A DNA stretch of 64,000 bases from Dietzia alimentaria 72 (GTDB taxonomy: Bacteria > Actinomycetota > Actinomycetes > Mycobacteriales > Mycobacteriaceae). The notes under the pieces were generated by a model that had not been told where the DNA came from, searched no databases, and saw nothing but the letters and a program-made list of their open reading frames with translations. Location: contig NZ_AGFF01000023.1 of NCBI RefSeq assembly GCF_000226215.1, positions 248,001 to 312,000 of the forward strand. The letters are read 5' to 3'. Positions 1 to 13,678 of the stretch are shown in pieces (position 1 is the first letter of the stretch; every line of letters starts with the position of its first letter). The translations under genes were made by a program, and so were the position numbers.

Positions 1-209
1 GGTCGTCCAGCTACGACGAGGTGCGTTTCGAGGAAGTCTCCCTGGGGTACCCGCGCGAGTGGGGGAGCCGGGGGCGTCCGGAGCCGCTGGCCCGTCAGAT
101 CCTGCCCGCCCCGGCGGAGCCACAGGCGAGGTGGATCCGTGACGGGCAGGGACTGCCCCGGCTCGCCCGGCCGGGAGAGCCCGGACCATTCCTGGAGGAG
201 GAGCAGTGA
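1..209 (+). CDS. C-terminal end of a metallophosphoesterase (PptH-like), partial
   Basis: Only the last 68 codons are present, read in the frame that starts at base 3 and ends at TGA 207-209; the 5' part lies outside the window. The readable tail contains VSLGYPREW followed by a proline- and arginine-rich end. In mycobacteria the gene just before pptT is a calcineurin-like phosphoesterase (PptH) that removes phosphopantetheine from carrier proteins, opposing PptT. The assignment rests mainly on that neighbourhood and on a tail resembling that family. No catalytic metal-binding motif is visible in the fragment. The stop overlaps the GTG of the next gene, so the two are probably translationally coupled. 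Confidence 0.55.
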   Translation, partial: SSSYDEVRFEEVSLGYPREWGSRGRPEPLARQILPAPAEPQARWIRDGQGLPRLARPGEPGPFLEEEQ

Positions 210-925
210 TCCGCGACATTCTGCCACCCGATGTGGTGACGGTAACCGACTCCGAGTTGGGGATGGATGACGCGGCGGTGCTCGACGCGCTGCATCCGGT
301 AGAGGCCGAGCAGATTGCCGGGGCGGTCGAGCGGCGGCGAGTCGAATTCGCGTCGGCCCGGGCGTGCGCGCGAGAGGCCATGACCAGGCTGGGCGTTCCC
401 GTGGGGCCGGTGGTGCGCGGAGGTCAGGGCATGCCGGTGTGGCCGCCCGGAGTGGTGGGAACCCTCACACACACGGATGGTCTGCGCGCCGCAGCGCTGG
501 CTCCGACGGGCCGGGTCCGCTCGCTGGGCGTGGATGTCGAGGTCCACGGGTCCCTGACGGACGGGGTCCTTGATGCCGTCTCGTTGCCGGACGAGGCGGC
601 GTGGGTCCGCGCTGCTCGCTCGGATATGCCATCGGTGCACTGGGACCGCCTGCTGTTCACGGCCAAAGAGGCCACCTACAAAGCGTGGTTCCCGCTCACC
701 CGGAGATGGTTGGGCTTCGCCGATGCACGGATCACCCTTGTTCCCGACAGGATCGACGACGACGTGGTCACCGGCGCACTGAGGTCGCGGATCTTGGTGG
801 AGCCCCACGCGGTTGACGGGGGAGCGGATCTGCTTGAGTTCCACGGTCGTTGGGTGGTCCGGGACGGCTACGTGGCCTCGGCGATCGTGCTCCGACCGGC
901 CGGCGTGGATACCGTGTTCCCGTGA
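206..925 (+). CDS. pptT: 4'-phosphopantetheinyl transferase, PptT/Sfp type
   Basis: A 239-residue cytoplasmic enzyme expected to move 4'-phosphopantetheine from coenzyme A onto acyl- and peptidyl-carrier proteins of fatty acid, mycolate, polyketide and siderophore synthesis. Family motifs are in order: GTLTHTDG (about 85-92), LGVDVE with Mg-binding D110 and E112, and FTAKEATYKAW with K154-E155. Length fits the Sfp/PptT class (about 220-240 residues) rather than the short AcpS class. GTG 206 overlaps the upstream stop as GTGA, and its own stop overlaps the next GTG the same way, so it sits inside a tightly coupled three-gene unit. Confidence 0.93.
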   Translation: MIRDILPPDVVTVTDSELGMDDAAVLDALHPVEAEQIAGAVERRRVEFASARACAREAMTRLGVPVGPVVRGGQGMPVWPPGVVGTLTHTDGLRAAALAPTGRVRSLGVDVEVHGSLTDGVLDAVSLPDEAAWVRAARSDMPSVHWDRLLFTAKEATYKAWFPLTRRWLGFADARITLVPDRIDDDVVTGALRSRILVEPHAVDGGADLLEFHGRWVVRDGYVASAIVLRPAGVDTVFP

Positions 926-1833
926 CCTCTCGCAGATCGGAACCCCGTCCCGCCCCCGAGCCCGGCCTCGTCGTGGTCGACAAACCGGGTGGTATGAGCA
1001 GTCACGATGTGGTCGCGCGCCTGCGCCGTTTCTTCGGTACACGCAAGGTCGGGCACGCGGGAACACTCGATCCGATGGCCACCGGAGTGCTGGTGGTGGG
1101 GATCGAACGCGCCACCAAGATGCTCGGGCTGCTCGCACTGGAGACCAAGTCCTACGAGGCCACCATCCGGCTGGGGCAGACAACCGCCACCGACGACGCT
1201 GAGGGCGAGATCACCGCCACCGCGGACGCTTCCGAGGTCTCCGACGAGGCGATCGACGCCGGAGTGGCCGCACTCACGGGGGAGATCGACCAGGTTCCCT
1301 CCGCCGTCAGCGCGATCAAGGTAGACGGCAAGCGAGCCTACGACCGTGTGCGGGCGGGCGAGGAGGTCGTGCTGAAGTCGCGGCGGGTCACGGTCTCCCG
1401 GTTCGACGTTCTGGGGCGGCTGCGCTCAGGTGAGGTGGTGGACCTCGTCGTCGTCGTCGACTGTTCCACCGGAACCTACATCCGGGCGCTCGCTCGGGAC
1501 CTCGGCGCGGGACTCGGTGTAGGAGGGCACCTGACGGCGCTCAGACGCACGATGGTGGGGCCGTTCGACCTGGACGTGGCCCGCACCCTCGAGGAGTTGG
1601 AGGCCGAACCCCGGCTCTCCCTCGACCTTGACGCCGCAGCGCTGGCAGCCTTCCCCCGTCGTGATATCGACGCAGAAGATGCCGAGGGACTCCGGCACGG
1701 AAGGTGGCTGGATGCCCAGGGCGACACCGGCGTGGTGGCGGCGGTCGCGCCGGACGGTCGGGTCGCGGCGCTCGTGTCGGAGTCGGGCAAGCGCGCGGCC
1801 CCGGTCGTCGTCATGCGACCGGCGGGGCTGTGA
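922..1833 (+). CDS. truB: tRNA pseudouridine(55) synthase TruB
   Basis: A 303-residue enzyme that isomerises U55 in the T-loop of tRNAs. The catalytic motif HAGTLDPMATGVL places the nucleophilic aspartate at D50, and the opening GLVVVDKPGGMSSHD is the usual TruB N-terminus. The C-terminal third matches the actinobacterial TruB tail. The frame stays open upstream into pptT, but GTG 922 is preferred because it overlaps the pptT stop as GTGA and gives a family-length N-terminus. Confidence 0.95.
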   Translation: MTSRRSEPRPAPEPGLVVVDKPGGMSSHDVVARLRRFFGTRKVGHAGTLDPMATGVLVVGIERATKMLGLLALETKSYEATIRLGQTTATDDAEGEITATADASEVSDEAIDAGVAALTGEIDQVPSAVSAIKVDGKRAYDRVRAGEEVVLKSRRVTVSRFDVLGRLRSGEVVDLVVVVDCSTGTYIRALARDLGAGLGVGGHLTALRRTMVGPFDLDVARTLEELEAEPRLSLDLDAAALAAFPRRDIDAEDAEGLRHGRWLDAQGDTGVVAAVAPDGRVAALVSESGKRAAPVVVMRPAGL

Positions 1834-1843
1834 GTCCCGGGCG

Positions 1844-1849
1844 TATGGT
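1844..1849 (+). promoter_or_regulatory. -10 element TATGGT, leaderless ribF
   Basis: TATGGT ends 7 bases before GTG 1857. A TANNNT hexamer at this distance is the usual signature of a leaderless mycobacterial transcript. No convincing -35 box is visible. Confidence 0.45.
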
Positions 1850-1856
1850 GGTCGCC

Positions 1857-2819
1857 GTGCAACTGTGGCGAACTTTCGACGCGATCGTGACCCCCGACGG
1901 CGGGACTTCTGTCGCGCTCGGGGTGTTCGACGGGCTCCACAGGGGCCACAGAAAACTCGTGGAGCGTGCCGTTGACAGCGCACGCGAACTCGGTGCGAGC
2001 CCCGTCCTGGTCACCTTCGACCCGCACCCGGTGGAGGTGGTGCGCCCCGGCACCCACCCGCTCGTGCTCACGCCCCTGGATCGACGGGCCGAACTGGCTG
2101 GCGAGTTCGGGGTGGAGGCGGTGTTCGCACTGCCCTTCGACAGGGAGATGGCGTCGTGGGACCCGGACGAGTTCGTCGATCGCGTCCTGGTCAAGGGATT
2201 GAGTTGCCGGGCGGTCACGGTGGGCGGCAACTTCACCTTCGGTCGTCGCGCCGCCGGCACGCCGGACACGCTCCGCGAGCTAGGTGCCGAGCGCGAGATC
2301 ACCGTTAATGTGGTGGATCTCATGGAGTCCGACGGTGAGACCGTGTCGTCGACCCGGATCAGACGACTCCTCGCCGAATCGGATGTGGCGGGCGCGGCGG
2401 AGCTTCTCGGCCGACCGCACCGGGTATGCGGCCCCGTGATCCACGGTGCTGGGCGCGGCGGCCGTGACCTCGGCTATCCGACGGCGAATCTCAACCTGAC
2501 CGAGTACACCGCGGTGCCAGCTGACGGCGTGTACGCAGGATGGTTCACCGTCATGGACGACGGTCCACTCGACGGCTCGATCGTCCCGGGGCGTCGGTAC
2601 GCAGCCGCGGTGTCCGTGGGGACCAACCCCACATTCGGCGACGCTGCGCGGAGTGTCGAGGCGTTTGTACTGGACGAGGTGGCCGACCTCTACGGACGTA
2701 TCGCCGCGGTTGATTTTGTGGACCACGTCAGGTCCATGGAGAAGTTCTCCTCCGTGGATGAACTCCTGGTGGCCATGGGGCGCGACGTCGACCGGACCAG
2801 GGCCGTGCTGGAAATCTGA
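1857..2819 (+). CDS. ribF: bifunctional riboflavin kinase / FAD synthetase
   Basis: A 320-residue protein expected to phosphorylate riboflavin to FMN and adenylylate FMN to FAD. The N-terminal nucleotidyltransferase part carries [10 protein letters not shown], the family's HxGH-like site. The C-terminal flavokinase part carries [17 protein letters not shown] 1857 gives VQLWRTF, aligning with the short N-termini of mycobacterial RibF, and follows the -10 hexamer at leaderless distance. ATG 1845 in the same frame, four codons upstream, is an alternative, although it lies inside that hexamer. The gene begins 23 bases after truB. Confidence 0.93.
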   Translation: MQLWRTFDAIVTPDGGTSVALGVFDGLHRGHRKLVERAVDSARELGASPVLVTFDPHPVEVVRPGTHPLVLTPLDRRAELAGEFGVEAVFALPFDREMASWDPDEFVDRVLVKGLSCRAVTVGGNFTFGRRAAGTPDTLRELGAEREITVNVVDLMESDGETVSSTRIRRLLAESDVAGAAELLGRPHRVCGPVIHGAGRGGRDLGYPTANLNLTEYTAVPADGVYAGWFTVMDDGPLDGSIVPGRRYAAAVSVGTNPTFGDAARSVEAFVLDEVADLYGRIAAVDFVDHVRSMEKFSSVDELLVAMGRDVDRTRAVLEI

Positions 2820-2867
2820 CCGGCAGGGTCCACAGCCGTCGATTCGGGCCCGAGGGGTCCGTACTGG

Positions 2868-2873
2868 TAGCGT
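2868..2873 (+). promoter_or_regulatory. candidate -10 element TAGCGT for rpsO
   Basis: TAGCGT lies about 75 bases before the rpsO start in the 128-base gap after ribF. It fits TANNNT, but no -35 box stands out, so the call is tentative. Confidence 0.3.
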
Positions 2874-2947
2874 CATCTATCGGCTCTGCTGCGGTCCGCG
2901 GCGGCGGGGTTACTCATTTTCGTGGACTGGAACAACCGGGAGTAATC

Positions 2948-3217
2948 ATGGCACTGAGCACCGAAGACAAGAAGGCCGTACTGGCCGAATACGGGATCCA
3001 CGAGACAGACACCGGCTCACCCGAGGCCCAGATCGCGATGCTGACCAAGCGCATTCAGCAGCTCACCGAGCACCTCAAAGACCACAAGCACGACCATCAC
3101 TCGCGTCGTGGTCTGCTCCTTCTGGTCGGTCGTCGGCGTCGCCTTCTCAAGTACATCGCCAAGACTGACATCGCACGCTACCGCAGCCTGATCGAGCGAC
3201 TCGGCCTGCGTCGCTGA
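2948..3217 (+). CDS. rpsO: 30S ribosomal protein S15 (uS15)
   Basis: An 89-residue protein, exactly the usual S15 length, binding 16S rRNA in the small-subunit platform. Recognisable segments are [30 protein letters not shown] and the ending [15 protein letters not shown] 2948 has a GGGAG ribosome-binding sequence 6 bases upstream. It lies ahead of pnp as in many bacteria, but a strong hairpin and a separate candidate promoter stand between the two. Confidence 0.98.
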   Translation: MALSTEDKKAVLAEYGIHETDTGSPEAQIAMLTKRIQQLTEHLKDHKHDHHSRRGLLLLVGRRRRLLKYIAKTDIARYRSLIERLGLRR

Positions 3218-3240
3218 CGCACGCCGCACACAGATTCCAG

Positions 3241-3270
3241 TGTTCCCCGTCCTGTTCAGGGCGGGGAACA
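3241..3270 (+). terminator. hairpin after rpsO
   Basis: TGTTCCCCG pairs with CGGGGAACA, with CCTG/CAGG inside. It starts 24 bases after the rpsO stop and has no clear T-run. It could be an intrinsic terminator or a processing site in an rpsO-pnp transcript. Confidence 0.7.
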
Positions 3271-3303
3271 GTTGTCTGCCGGGGGCGACGGCCCGTGCGC
3301 CTC

Positions 3304-3333
3304 GGTGACCTCGCGTGTTTTCCCTGATAGCCT
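3304..3333 (+). promoter_or_regulatory. candidate pnp promoter
   Basis: GGTGAC (3304-3309) and TAGCCT (3328-3333) are separated by 18 bases and resemble -35 and -10 boxes. Transcription from here would give a leader of about 210 bases. Confidence 0.4.
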
Positions 3334-3495
3334 GAGCTAGTCCGGCGCACACGTGCCGGGGTGGTTGACAGGTCCGATTGGCGGTCCTCGGTAGTGGCTG
3401 CCGGAATCGAGTTGGCCCTATGGACAGGGCACCGGATCCGGCCGCTTCGATCGAAGACCGAAGTCGTACCGGGACCCCCTGACGTGTTGCCCGGT

Positions 3496-3526
3496 GGCCA
3501 CGGCGGGACGACTCCGCCGTGTGGCC
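3496..3526 (+). promoter_or_regulatory. hairpin in the pnp 5' leader
   Basis: GGCCACGGCGG (3496-3506) pairs with CCGCCGTGTGGCC (3514-3526) apart from a 2-base AC bulge, with loop GACGACT. It ends 26 bases before the pnp start, just ahead of the AGGA ribosome-binding sequence. A structured leader is where pnp autoregulation acts in enterobacteria; that role here is inference. I see no gene in the rest of the 3218-3552 gap. Confidence 0.55.
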
Positions 3527-3552
3527 CCATTTCCCACACGACAGGAATCTAT

Positions 3553-5805
3553 ATGCCACAGATCAATGCCGTCGAGGTTGATGACGGAGTCTTTGAGACC
3601 GTCGCGACCATCGACAACGGCGACTTCGGTCGCCGCGAGATTCGTTTTGAAACAGGCCGGTTGGCCCAGCAAGCAGCTGGCGCGGTCGTCGCTTACCTTG
3701 ACGACGACACCATGCTGCTGTCCGCAACCACGGCGGGCAAGCACCCCAAGGAGCACTTCGACTTCTTTCCGCTCACGGTGGATGTCGAGGAGAGGATGTA
3801 TGCCGCGGGTCGTATTCCGGGCTCGTTCTTCCGCCGCGAAGGTCGCCCCAGCACAGATGCGATCCTGACGTGTCGGCTCATCGACCGGCCACTGCGGCCG
3901 ACCTTCGCTGACGGCGTCCGCAACGAGGTCCAGGTCGTTGTGACCGTCCTGAGCCTGGATCCCAAGGACCTGTACGACGTGGTGGCCATCAACGCGGCCT
4001 CTGCCTCGACCCAGCTGTCCGGGCTGCCGTTCTCCGGCCCCGTGGGCGGCGTACGTATCGCCCTCATCCCGACCGCCGCCGACCCGGCCGGCCAGTGGGT
4101 CGCGTTCCCGACCGTCGAGCAGCTCGAAGACGCTGTCTTCGATATGGTCGTCGCCGGCCGTGTGATCGGGTCGGGTGACACCGCCGACGTGGCGATCATG
4201 ATGGTCGAGGCCGAAGCCACCGATAACGTGATCGAGAAGATCGCCGGTGGCGCCCAGGCGCCCACCGAGGACGTCGTGGCCCAGGGACTCGAGGCGGCCA
4301 AGCCGTTCATCTCCGAACTTTGCGCCGCGCAGCAGGCTCTGGCCACCGCCGCCCCCGGTACGCCGCGCGAGTTCCCGCTGTTCCCGCCGTACCAGGACGA
4401 CGCTTATGCGGCGGTCGCGAAGATCGCGGAGACCAAGCTCGGGAAGATTATGCAGATCGCGGACAAGCATGACCGCAACGCCGCGACCGACGAGCTCAAG
4501 GCCACGGTGCTCGACGAGCTCAGCGAGCGTTTTGCCGATCGTCTCGGCGAGGTGGGTGCCGCGTTCAAGTCACTCACCAAGAAGATCGTGCGCCAGCGGA
4601 TCCTCACAGACCACTTCCGCATCGATGGTCGAGGCGTGCGGGACATCCGGGCGCTTTCCGCCGAGGTCGAGGTCATCCCACGCGCCCACGGCTCGGCCTT
4701 GTTCGAGCGTGGCGAGACCCAGATCATGGGTGTCACCACTTTGGACATGGTCAAGATGGCACAGCAGATCGACTCGCTGGGACCGGAAACCAGCAAGCGC
4801 TACATGCACCACTACAACTTCCCGCCTTACTCCACCGGTGAGACCGGGCGTGTGGGTTCGCCCAAGCGTCGTGAGATCGGCCATGGTGCACTCGCTGAGC
4901 GTGCTCTGATGCCGGTGCTGCCCAGCGTGGAGGAGTTCCCCTACGCGATCCGTCAGGTGTCCGAGGCATTGAGCTCCAACGGTTCCACCTCTATGGGTTC
5001 CGTCTGCGCTTCGACGCTGTCGCTGCTCAACGCCGGAGTGCCGCTCAAGGCGCCGGTCGCAGGCACCGCCATGGGCCTGGTCTCCGATGAAATCGACGGT
5101 GAGACTCGCTACGTCGCACTGACCGACATCCTCGGTGCCGAGGATGCGTTCGGTGACATGGACTTCAAGGTCGCCGGCACGGGCATGTTCGTCACGGCTC
5201 TGCAGCTGGACACCAAGCTCGACGGCATTCCCTCGGAGATCCTGGCCGGTGCGCTGACGCAAGCCCGCGAAGCTCGTCTGACAATCCTCGACGTGATGGC
5301 CGAGGCGATCGACGAGCCAGATGAGCTGAGCCCGTTCGCGCCGCGGATCATCGCCATCAAGGTCCCCGTCGACAAGATCGGCGAGGTTATCGGGCCCAAG
5401 GGCAAGATGATCAACTCGATCACCGAGGAGACCGGCGCCTCGGTGTCGATCGAGGACGACGGCACCGTGTACATCGGTGCCACTGACGGCGACTCCGCCC
5501 AGGCCGCGATCGACAAGATCAACGCCATCGCCAACCCACAGTTGCCCAAGGTCGGCGAGCGGTTCCTCGGCACAGTCGTCAAGACCGCCCCGTTCGGCGC
5601 ATTCCTCTCGCTGCTTCCGGGCCGCGACGGACTGGTCCACATCTCCAAGCTGGGCCAGGGCAAGCGCGTCGGCAAGGTGGAAGACGTCGTGAACGTGGGC
5701 GACAAGATGCAGGTCGAGATCGCGGATATCGATAACCGCGGCAAGATCAGCCTCGTGCCTGTCAGCGATGATGAGCCGACCGAGGATGTCCAGAGCGACG
5801 ACTGA
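3553..5805 (+). CDS. pnp: polyribonucleotide nucleotidyltransferase (PNPase)
   Basis: A 750-residue phosphorolytic 3'-5' exoribonuclease and RNA polymerase that works with RNase J and RNase E in mRNA decay. Two RNase PH domains are visible, with [25 protein letters not shown] in the first half (core FRREGRPS) and [17 protein letters not shown] in the second. A KH domain follows with [13 protein letters not shown] near residue 615, then an S1 domain with [22 protein letters not shown] 3553 has AGGA 6 bases upstream and gives a family-length N-terminus; the same frame stays open to about 3361, but that stretch forms the leader hairpin. Confidence 0.97.
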   Translation: MPQINAVEVDDGVFETVATIDNGDFGRREIRFETGRLAQQAAGAVVAYLDDDTMLLSATTAGKHPKEHFDFFPLTVDVEERMYAAGRIPGSFFRREGRPSTDAILTCRLIDRPLRPTFADGVRNEVQVVVTVLSLDPKDLYDVVAINAASASTQLSGLPFSGPVGGVRIALIPTAADPAGQWVAFPTVEQLEDAVFDMVVAGRVIGSGDTADVAIMMVEAEATDNVIEKIAGGAQAPTEDVVAQGLEAAKPFISELCAAQQALATAAPGTPREFPLFPPYQDDAYAAVAKIAETKLGKIMQIADKHDRNAATDELKATVLDELSERFADRLGEVGAAFKSLTKKIVRQRILTDHFRIDGRGVRDIRALSAEVEVIPRAHGSALFERGETQIMGVTTLDMVKMAQQIDSLGPETSKRYMHHYNFPPYSTGETGRVGSPKRREIGHGALAERALMPVLPSVEEFPYAIRQVSEALSSNGSTSMGSVCASTLSLLNAGVPLKAPVAGTAMGLVSDEIDGETRYVALTDILGAEDAFGDMDFKVAGTGMFVTALQLDTKLDGIPSEILAGALTQAREARLTILDVMAEAIDEPDELSPFAPRIIAIKVPVDKIGEVIGPKGKMINSITEETGASVSIEDDGTVYIGATDGDSAQAAIDKINAIANPQLPKVGERFLGTVVKTAPFGAFLSLLPGRDGLVHISKLGQGKRVGKVEDVVNVGDKMQVEIADIDNRGKISLVPVSDDEPTEDVQSDD

Positions 5806-5845
5806 TCCTCCCGCCCGCCCCGCCTACCGCGGGGTCGGCACCATT

Positions 5846-5887
5846 CGAGGCACGTACCCCTTCGAGTTCGGTGGGGTACGTGCCTCG
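5846..5887 (+). terminator. pnp terminator
   Basis: Perfect 15-bp inverted repeat CGAGGCACGTACCCC / GGGGTACGTGCCTCG with a 12-base loop, followed by GTCGTTTCCCTCTT. It lies 40 bases after the pnp stop and is one of the strongest hairpins in the window. Confidence 0.88.
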
Positions 5888-5914
5888 GTCGTTTCCCTCT
5901 TAGGAGTGTGGGTA

Positions 5915-7233
5915 GTGGACACGACGATCCGAGTTGACCGGTCGATCCCGGGGCTCAGGGTGGTAACCGAATCCCTGCCTTGGTGCCACACCACGGCGGT
6001 TGGCGTATGGATCGGCTCGGGCTCCGCGGACGAACAGCCGATGGAACACGGCGCGGCCCACTTTCTGGAGCACGTGTTGTTCAAGAGGACCACGACGGCG
6101 AGTGGCCGGGAACTCTCGGAGCGGATCGACCTGCTGGGTGGTGACCTCAACGCCTACACCGGTCGGGAACACACCTGCTACCACGTGCACGTTCCGGCGG
6201 AAGGCCTCGCCACAGCGGTTGACGTGCTGGTCGATGTGGTGGCCAACGGCGTGTGCGACCCGAATGACGTGGAGATCGAGCGGGACATCGTTCTGGACGA
6301 GTTAGCCGGTCGGGCCGACGACCCGGAGGATCTCGCCTGCGAACTGGTGACCACCGCGGCGCTTGGCCACGACCCGCTCGCCCGACCGATCATCGGTACC
6401 GTGGAATCCGTGGAGTCCTTGGATTCCGAGACCCTTGTGGCATTCCATCGTCGGGCTCTACTGGCCGGTGACGTGGTTGTTGCGGCGGCAGGACGGGTCG
6501 ACCACGACGCACTGGTCCGTCGCATCGCGGAAGGGCCGCTGGCGCGTGTCGTGCGCGACGCGGCCGCTCGGGAGAACTCCGAGAATTCACAGGAGGTCAC
6601 CGGCACAACCGGGACTGTCGGTGGCCGGGGTGCCTGGGCGCCGACCCCGATACTGGTGGGGGAGGACGAGGACTCGGAACAGTCGTTGATCGCACTGGGA
6701 CGCCGCACCCCGGCGCGGGATCACCGGGATCGGGCGACCGCGCAGATAGCCACCGCAGTCCTCGGGGGCGGGCTGAGTTCGAGACTGTTCCAGTGCATTC
6801 GGGAGGATCTCGGTCTGGCGTACACCGTCTACGCCAGCATGGACCAATTCCGCACGACCGGGCTGATGACGGTGGTGGCGGGATGCCCGTCCGCTCGCAC
6901 TGAAGCTCTCTGCGAAGAACTCGGAACGGTCGTCGATGGCATGGCTACCGATCCTGCTTCCGCCGATGAGGTGGACAGGGCGTTCGGGCATCTCTCCGGT
7001 TCCATCCATCTCGGTCTGGATGATCCGCTGTCAAGGATGACGAGGATCGGACGCCACCTACTCGATAGGGATGCTGTTGTACCCGTCTCTGAATCGGTTG
7101 ACCGTTTCCGCAGGGTGACCCGCGATGCGGTGGCGGATTACTGGGCCACTGAGACCGCCCCCTGGTGCCTGGCCGCGGTGGGACCCGGGATGCCCGGAGG
7201 CGGCGCGGCTGGGCTGCTCGGGAGGGTCGGCGG

Positions 7234-7237
<4 letters not shown>
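5915..7237 (+). CDS. pepR: M16 family zinc peptidase (PepR/YmxG-like)
   Basis: A 440-residue processing-peptidase-type metalloprotease. The inverted zinc motif HFLEH (H49, E52, H53) is intact, and the distal glutamate region is present around VEIERDIVLDELAGRADDPED. The C-terminal half keeps the M16 signature LGGGLSSRLFQCIREDLGLAY. GTG 5915 is chosen because AGGAG at 5902-5906 lies 8 bases upstream; GTG 5906 is in frame but overlaps that ribosome-binding sequence. It follows pnp, as in mycobacteria and corynebacteria, but the strong terminator between them makes it a separate unit. Its physiological substrate is unknown. Confidence 0.9.
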
Positions 7238-8020
<783 letters not shown>

Positions 8021-8030
8021 GGGATCCATC

Positions 8031-8510
8031 GTGGACAGAATCGCTAAACCGACGGTCATGATCGTGACCGCCCTCGGTCTGCTGGTGGCATTCGGCTACC
8101 TGTTATTTCTCGGATGGGCCATGATCACGCGCTCGGACTTTCTGGCTATGCGTGGGCTCGGAGTAGGAATTATCCTGCTGACCTGTGTGGGCGCTTGGGC
8201 CACTTGGGCGATCGTGCGAAACGGGTTAGAGCTGCAGCGCATCTCCGCAGCTGCGGCGGCGGAGGGCATCGAGCTAGACCTGACCGGCCTCGACCAGCGT
8301 CCATCCGGCCGACTCGAGCACGCTGCGGCGGACGGCCTGTTCGACCAGGTCAGCGCCGAATACCAGGCCGCTCCGGACGATTGGAGGTCTCACTATCGGT
8401 TGGCCCGGGCCTACGACCATGCCGGCGACCGGATCCGGGCCCGCGAGGTGATGCGGGAGGCGATCAGCTTGCACGGTGCGGAGAAATCCCGTTCGGGGGA
8501 GTCACTGTGA
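8031..8510 (+). CDS. conserved membrane protein with C-terminal TPR-like segment
   Basis: A 159-residue protein with two predicted membrane helices, about 8-31 and 42-62, separated by a short loop. A soluble C-terminal part follows; DDWRSHYRLARAYDHAGDRIRAREVM looks like one tetratricopeptide-type helix pair (core YRLARAYDHAGD). It starts with GTG 10 bases after dapB and overlaps the next gene by GTGA. A similar membrane gene lies after dapB in mycobacteria. No function is assigned. Confidence 0.75.
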   Translation: MDRIAKPTVMIVTALGLLVAFGYLLFLGWAMITRSDFLAMRGLGVGIILLTCVGAWATWAIVRNGLELQRISAAAAAEGIELDLTGLDQRPSGRLEHAAADGLFDQVSAEYQAAPDDWRSHYRLARAYDHAGDRIRAREVMREAISLHGAEKSRSGESL

Positions 8511-8959
8511 GCATGGTTTTGGTGGTTCATCATGCGCCCTCCCCGCGCTTGCGGCGGATTCTGGAGTCGCTCGAAACCGGTCTGGCGCACCCGGAGCTCG
8601 AGGACGTCGAGGTCGAGTCGGTCCCGGCCCTGGCCACGACCGACGACCACGTTCTCCGTGCCGGGGGCTATGTTTTCCTGACCCCGGCGAACTTCGGCTA
8701 TATGTCAGGCGCGCTCAAACACTTCTTCGACCGCAACTATTACACCTGTGAGGGTGCGGTCGCCGGTCGGCCCTACGCGCTCTGCGTGCACGGGGACAAC
8801 GACACGTCCGGCGCCGTCACCTCAGTCGAGCGGATCGCGACCGGGTGGGACCTCCGTCAGGTCGGTCCGGCGTTGCAGTTGACCGGCGAGCCCGGGGGCG
8901 CTGAACTGGACGCCGCGGCCGACATCGCGGCCACCGTGGCCGCACATCTTCTCGGCTGA
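8507..8959 (+). CDS. flavodoxin-fold NAD(P)H-dependent reductase-like protein
   Basis: A 150-residue protein. [19 protein letters not shown] matches the first strand and FMN-phosphate loop of flavodoxin-like reductases, and [19 protein letters not shown] matches the flavin-contacting TP-x-Y/F-x(5)-LK-x-F-x-DR motif of the NADPH-dependent FMN reductase family. Natural substrate and partner are unknown. GTG 8507 overlaps the upstream stop as GTGA. It may be cotranscribed with dapB and the membrane gene before it. Confidence 0.75.
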   Translation: MSMVLVVHHAPSPRLRRILESLETGLAHPELEDVEVESVPALATTDDHVLRAGGYVFLTPANFGYMSGALKHFFDRNYYTCEGAVAGRPYALCVHGDNDTSGAVTSVERIATGWDLRQVGPALQLTGEPGGAELDAAADIAATVAAHLLG

Positions 8960-8993
8960 CCCTGCCACCACCTTCTTGATTAGGAGCCTCATC

Positions 8994-12956
<3,963 letters not shown>

Positions 12957-12960
12957 GCAA

Positions 12961-13617
12961 GTGAGTTCCGATCGTCCGACCCTCGCCAGGCGTGAGCGCA
13001 GCGCACTCGTTGCGGCCATGCGTTCTTCGGGGCCTGACGCCCCGACCCTGTGCGAGGGCTGGACGACTCGCGACCTGGCCGCGCACCTCGTGGTGCGGGA
13101 GGGCCGGATCGATGCGGCCGCCGGGGTCGTCGTACCCGCGCTCGCCGCCCGCATGGAGGAGCTGCGACTCCGTGAGACCGAACGGCCGTGGGACGAGTTG
13201 CTCGACAGGATCGCTGGCGGTGCGCCCTGGTATTCCCCGCTGCGCTACGCCGATAAGTTGGCCAACGCAGCCGAGTACCTGGTCCACCACGAGGACGTCC
13301 GCCGAGCCGGTACCGAATGGACCGCCAGGCAGTTCGACGCGGAGGATCTTGACCGTATCTGGACACTTGGAACGACCGTCGCCAGGACATTCCTGCGCAA
13401 GGTGGACGCTCGTGTGGACATTCGGACCCCGGCCACGGTGCAGCTGGCCAAAGGCGGGTCGGTCTCGACCGGCGCGGCCCTGGCACCGTTGGTGAGCATC
13501 ACGGCCGAGCCCATCGAAATGCTCCTGTGGGCGTTCGGCAGATCCGCGGTCAACGTGGACATCTCGGGCGCCCAGCGGGGTATCGATGCGCTCGAGTCCG
13601 TCCCGCGCGGCATCTGA
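12961..13617 (+). CDS. TIGR03085-like / DinB-MDMPI fold metal-binding protein
   Basis: A 218-residue protein starting with GTG four bases after rnj. TLCEGWTTRDLAAHLVVREGRID and EYLVHHEDVRRA supply the conserved histidines of the maleylpyruvate-isomerase-like four-helix fold (core DLAAHLVVRE). Such proteins are often thiol-dependent or metal-binding enzymes in Actinobacteria. No substrate can be named. The tight spacing suggests cotranscription with dapA and rnj. Confidence 0.75.
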   Translation: MSSDRPTLARRERSALVAAMRSSGPDAPTLCEGWTTRDLAAHLVVREGRIDAAAGVVVPALAARMEELRLRETERPWDELLDRIAGGAPWYSPLRYADKLANAAEYLVHHEDVRRAGTEWTARQFDAEDLDRIWTLGTTVARTFLRKVDARVDIRTPATVQLAKGGSVSTGAALAPLVSITAEPIEMLLWAFGRSAVNVDISGAQRGIDALESVPRGI

Positions 13618-13665
13618 AGGCCTCCCCGCCCGTGTGGCTGCTGTTACCAGTGTTGCTTAAGGCGT

Positions 13666-13671
13666 TAGAGT
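13666..13671 (+). promoter_or_regulatory. -10 element TAGAGT, leaderless ftsK
   Basis: TAGAGT ends 7 bases before ATG 13679, which has no ribosome-binding sequence ahead of it. Confidence 0.5.
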
Positions 13672-13678
13672 GAAGACC

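Noticed and set aside
3361-3552. N-terminal extension of pnp
   Set aside because: The frame is open, but the stretch forms a leader hairpin, has no conserved residues, and ATG 3553 has a ribosome-binding sequence and a family-like N-terminus.
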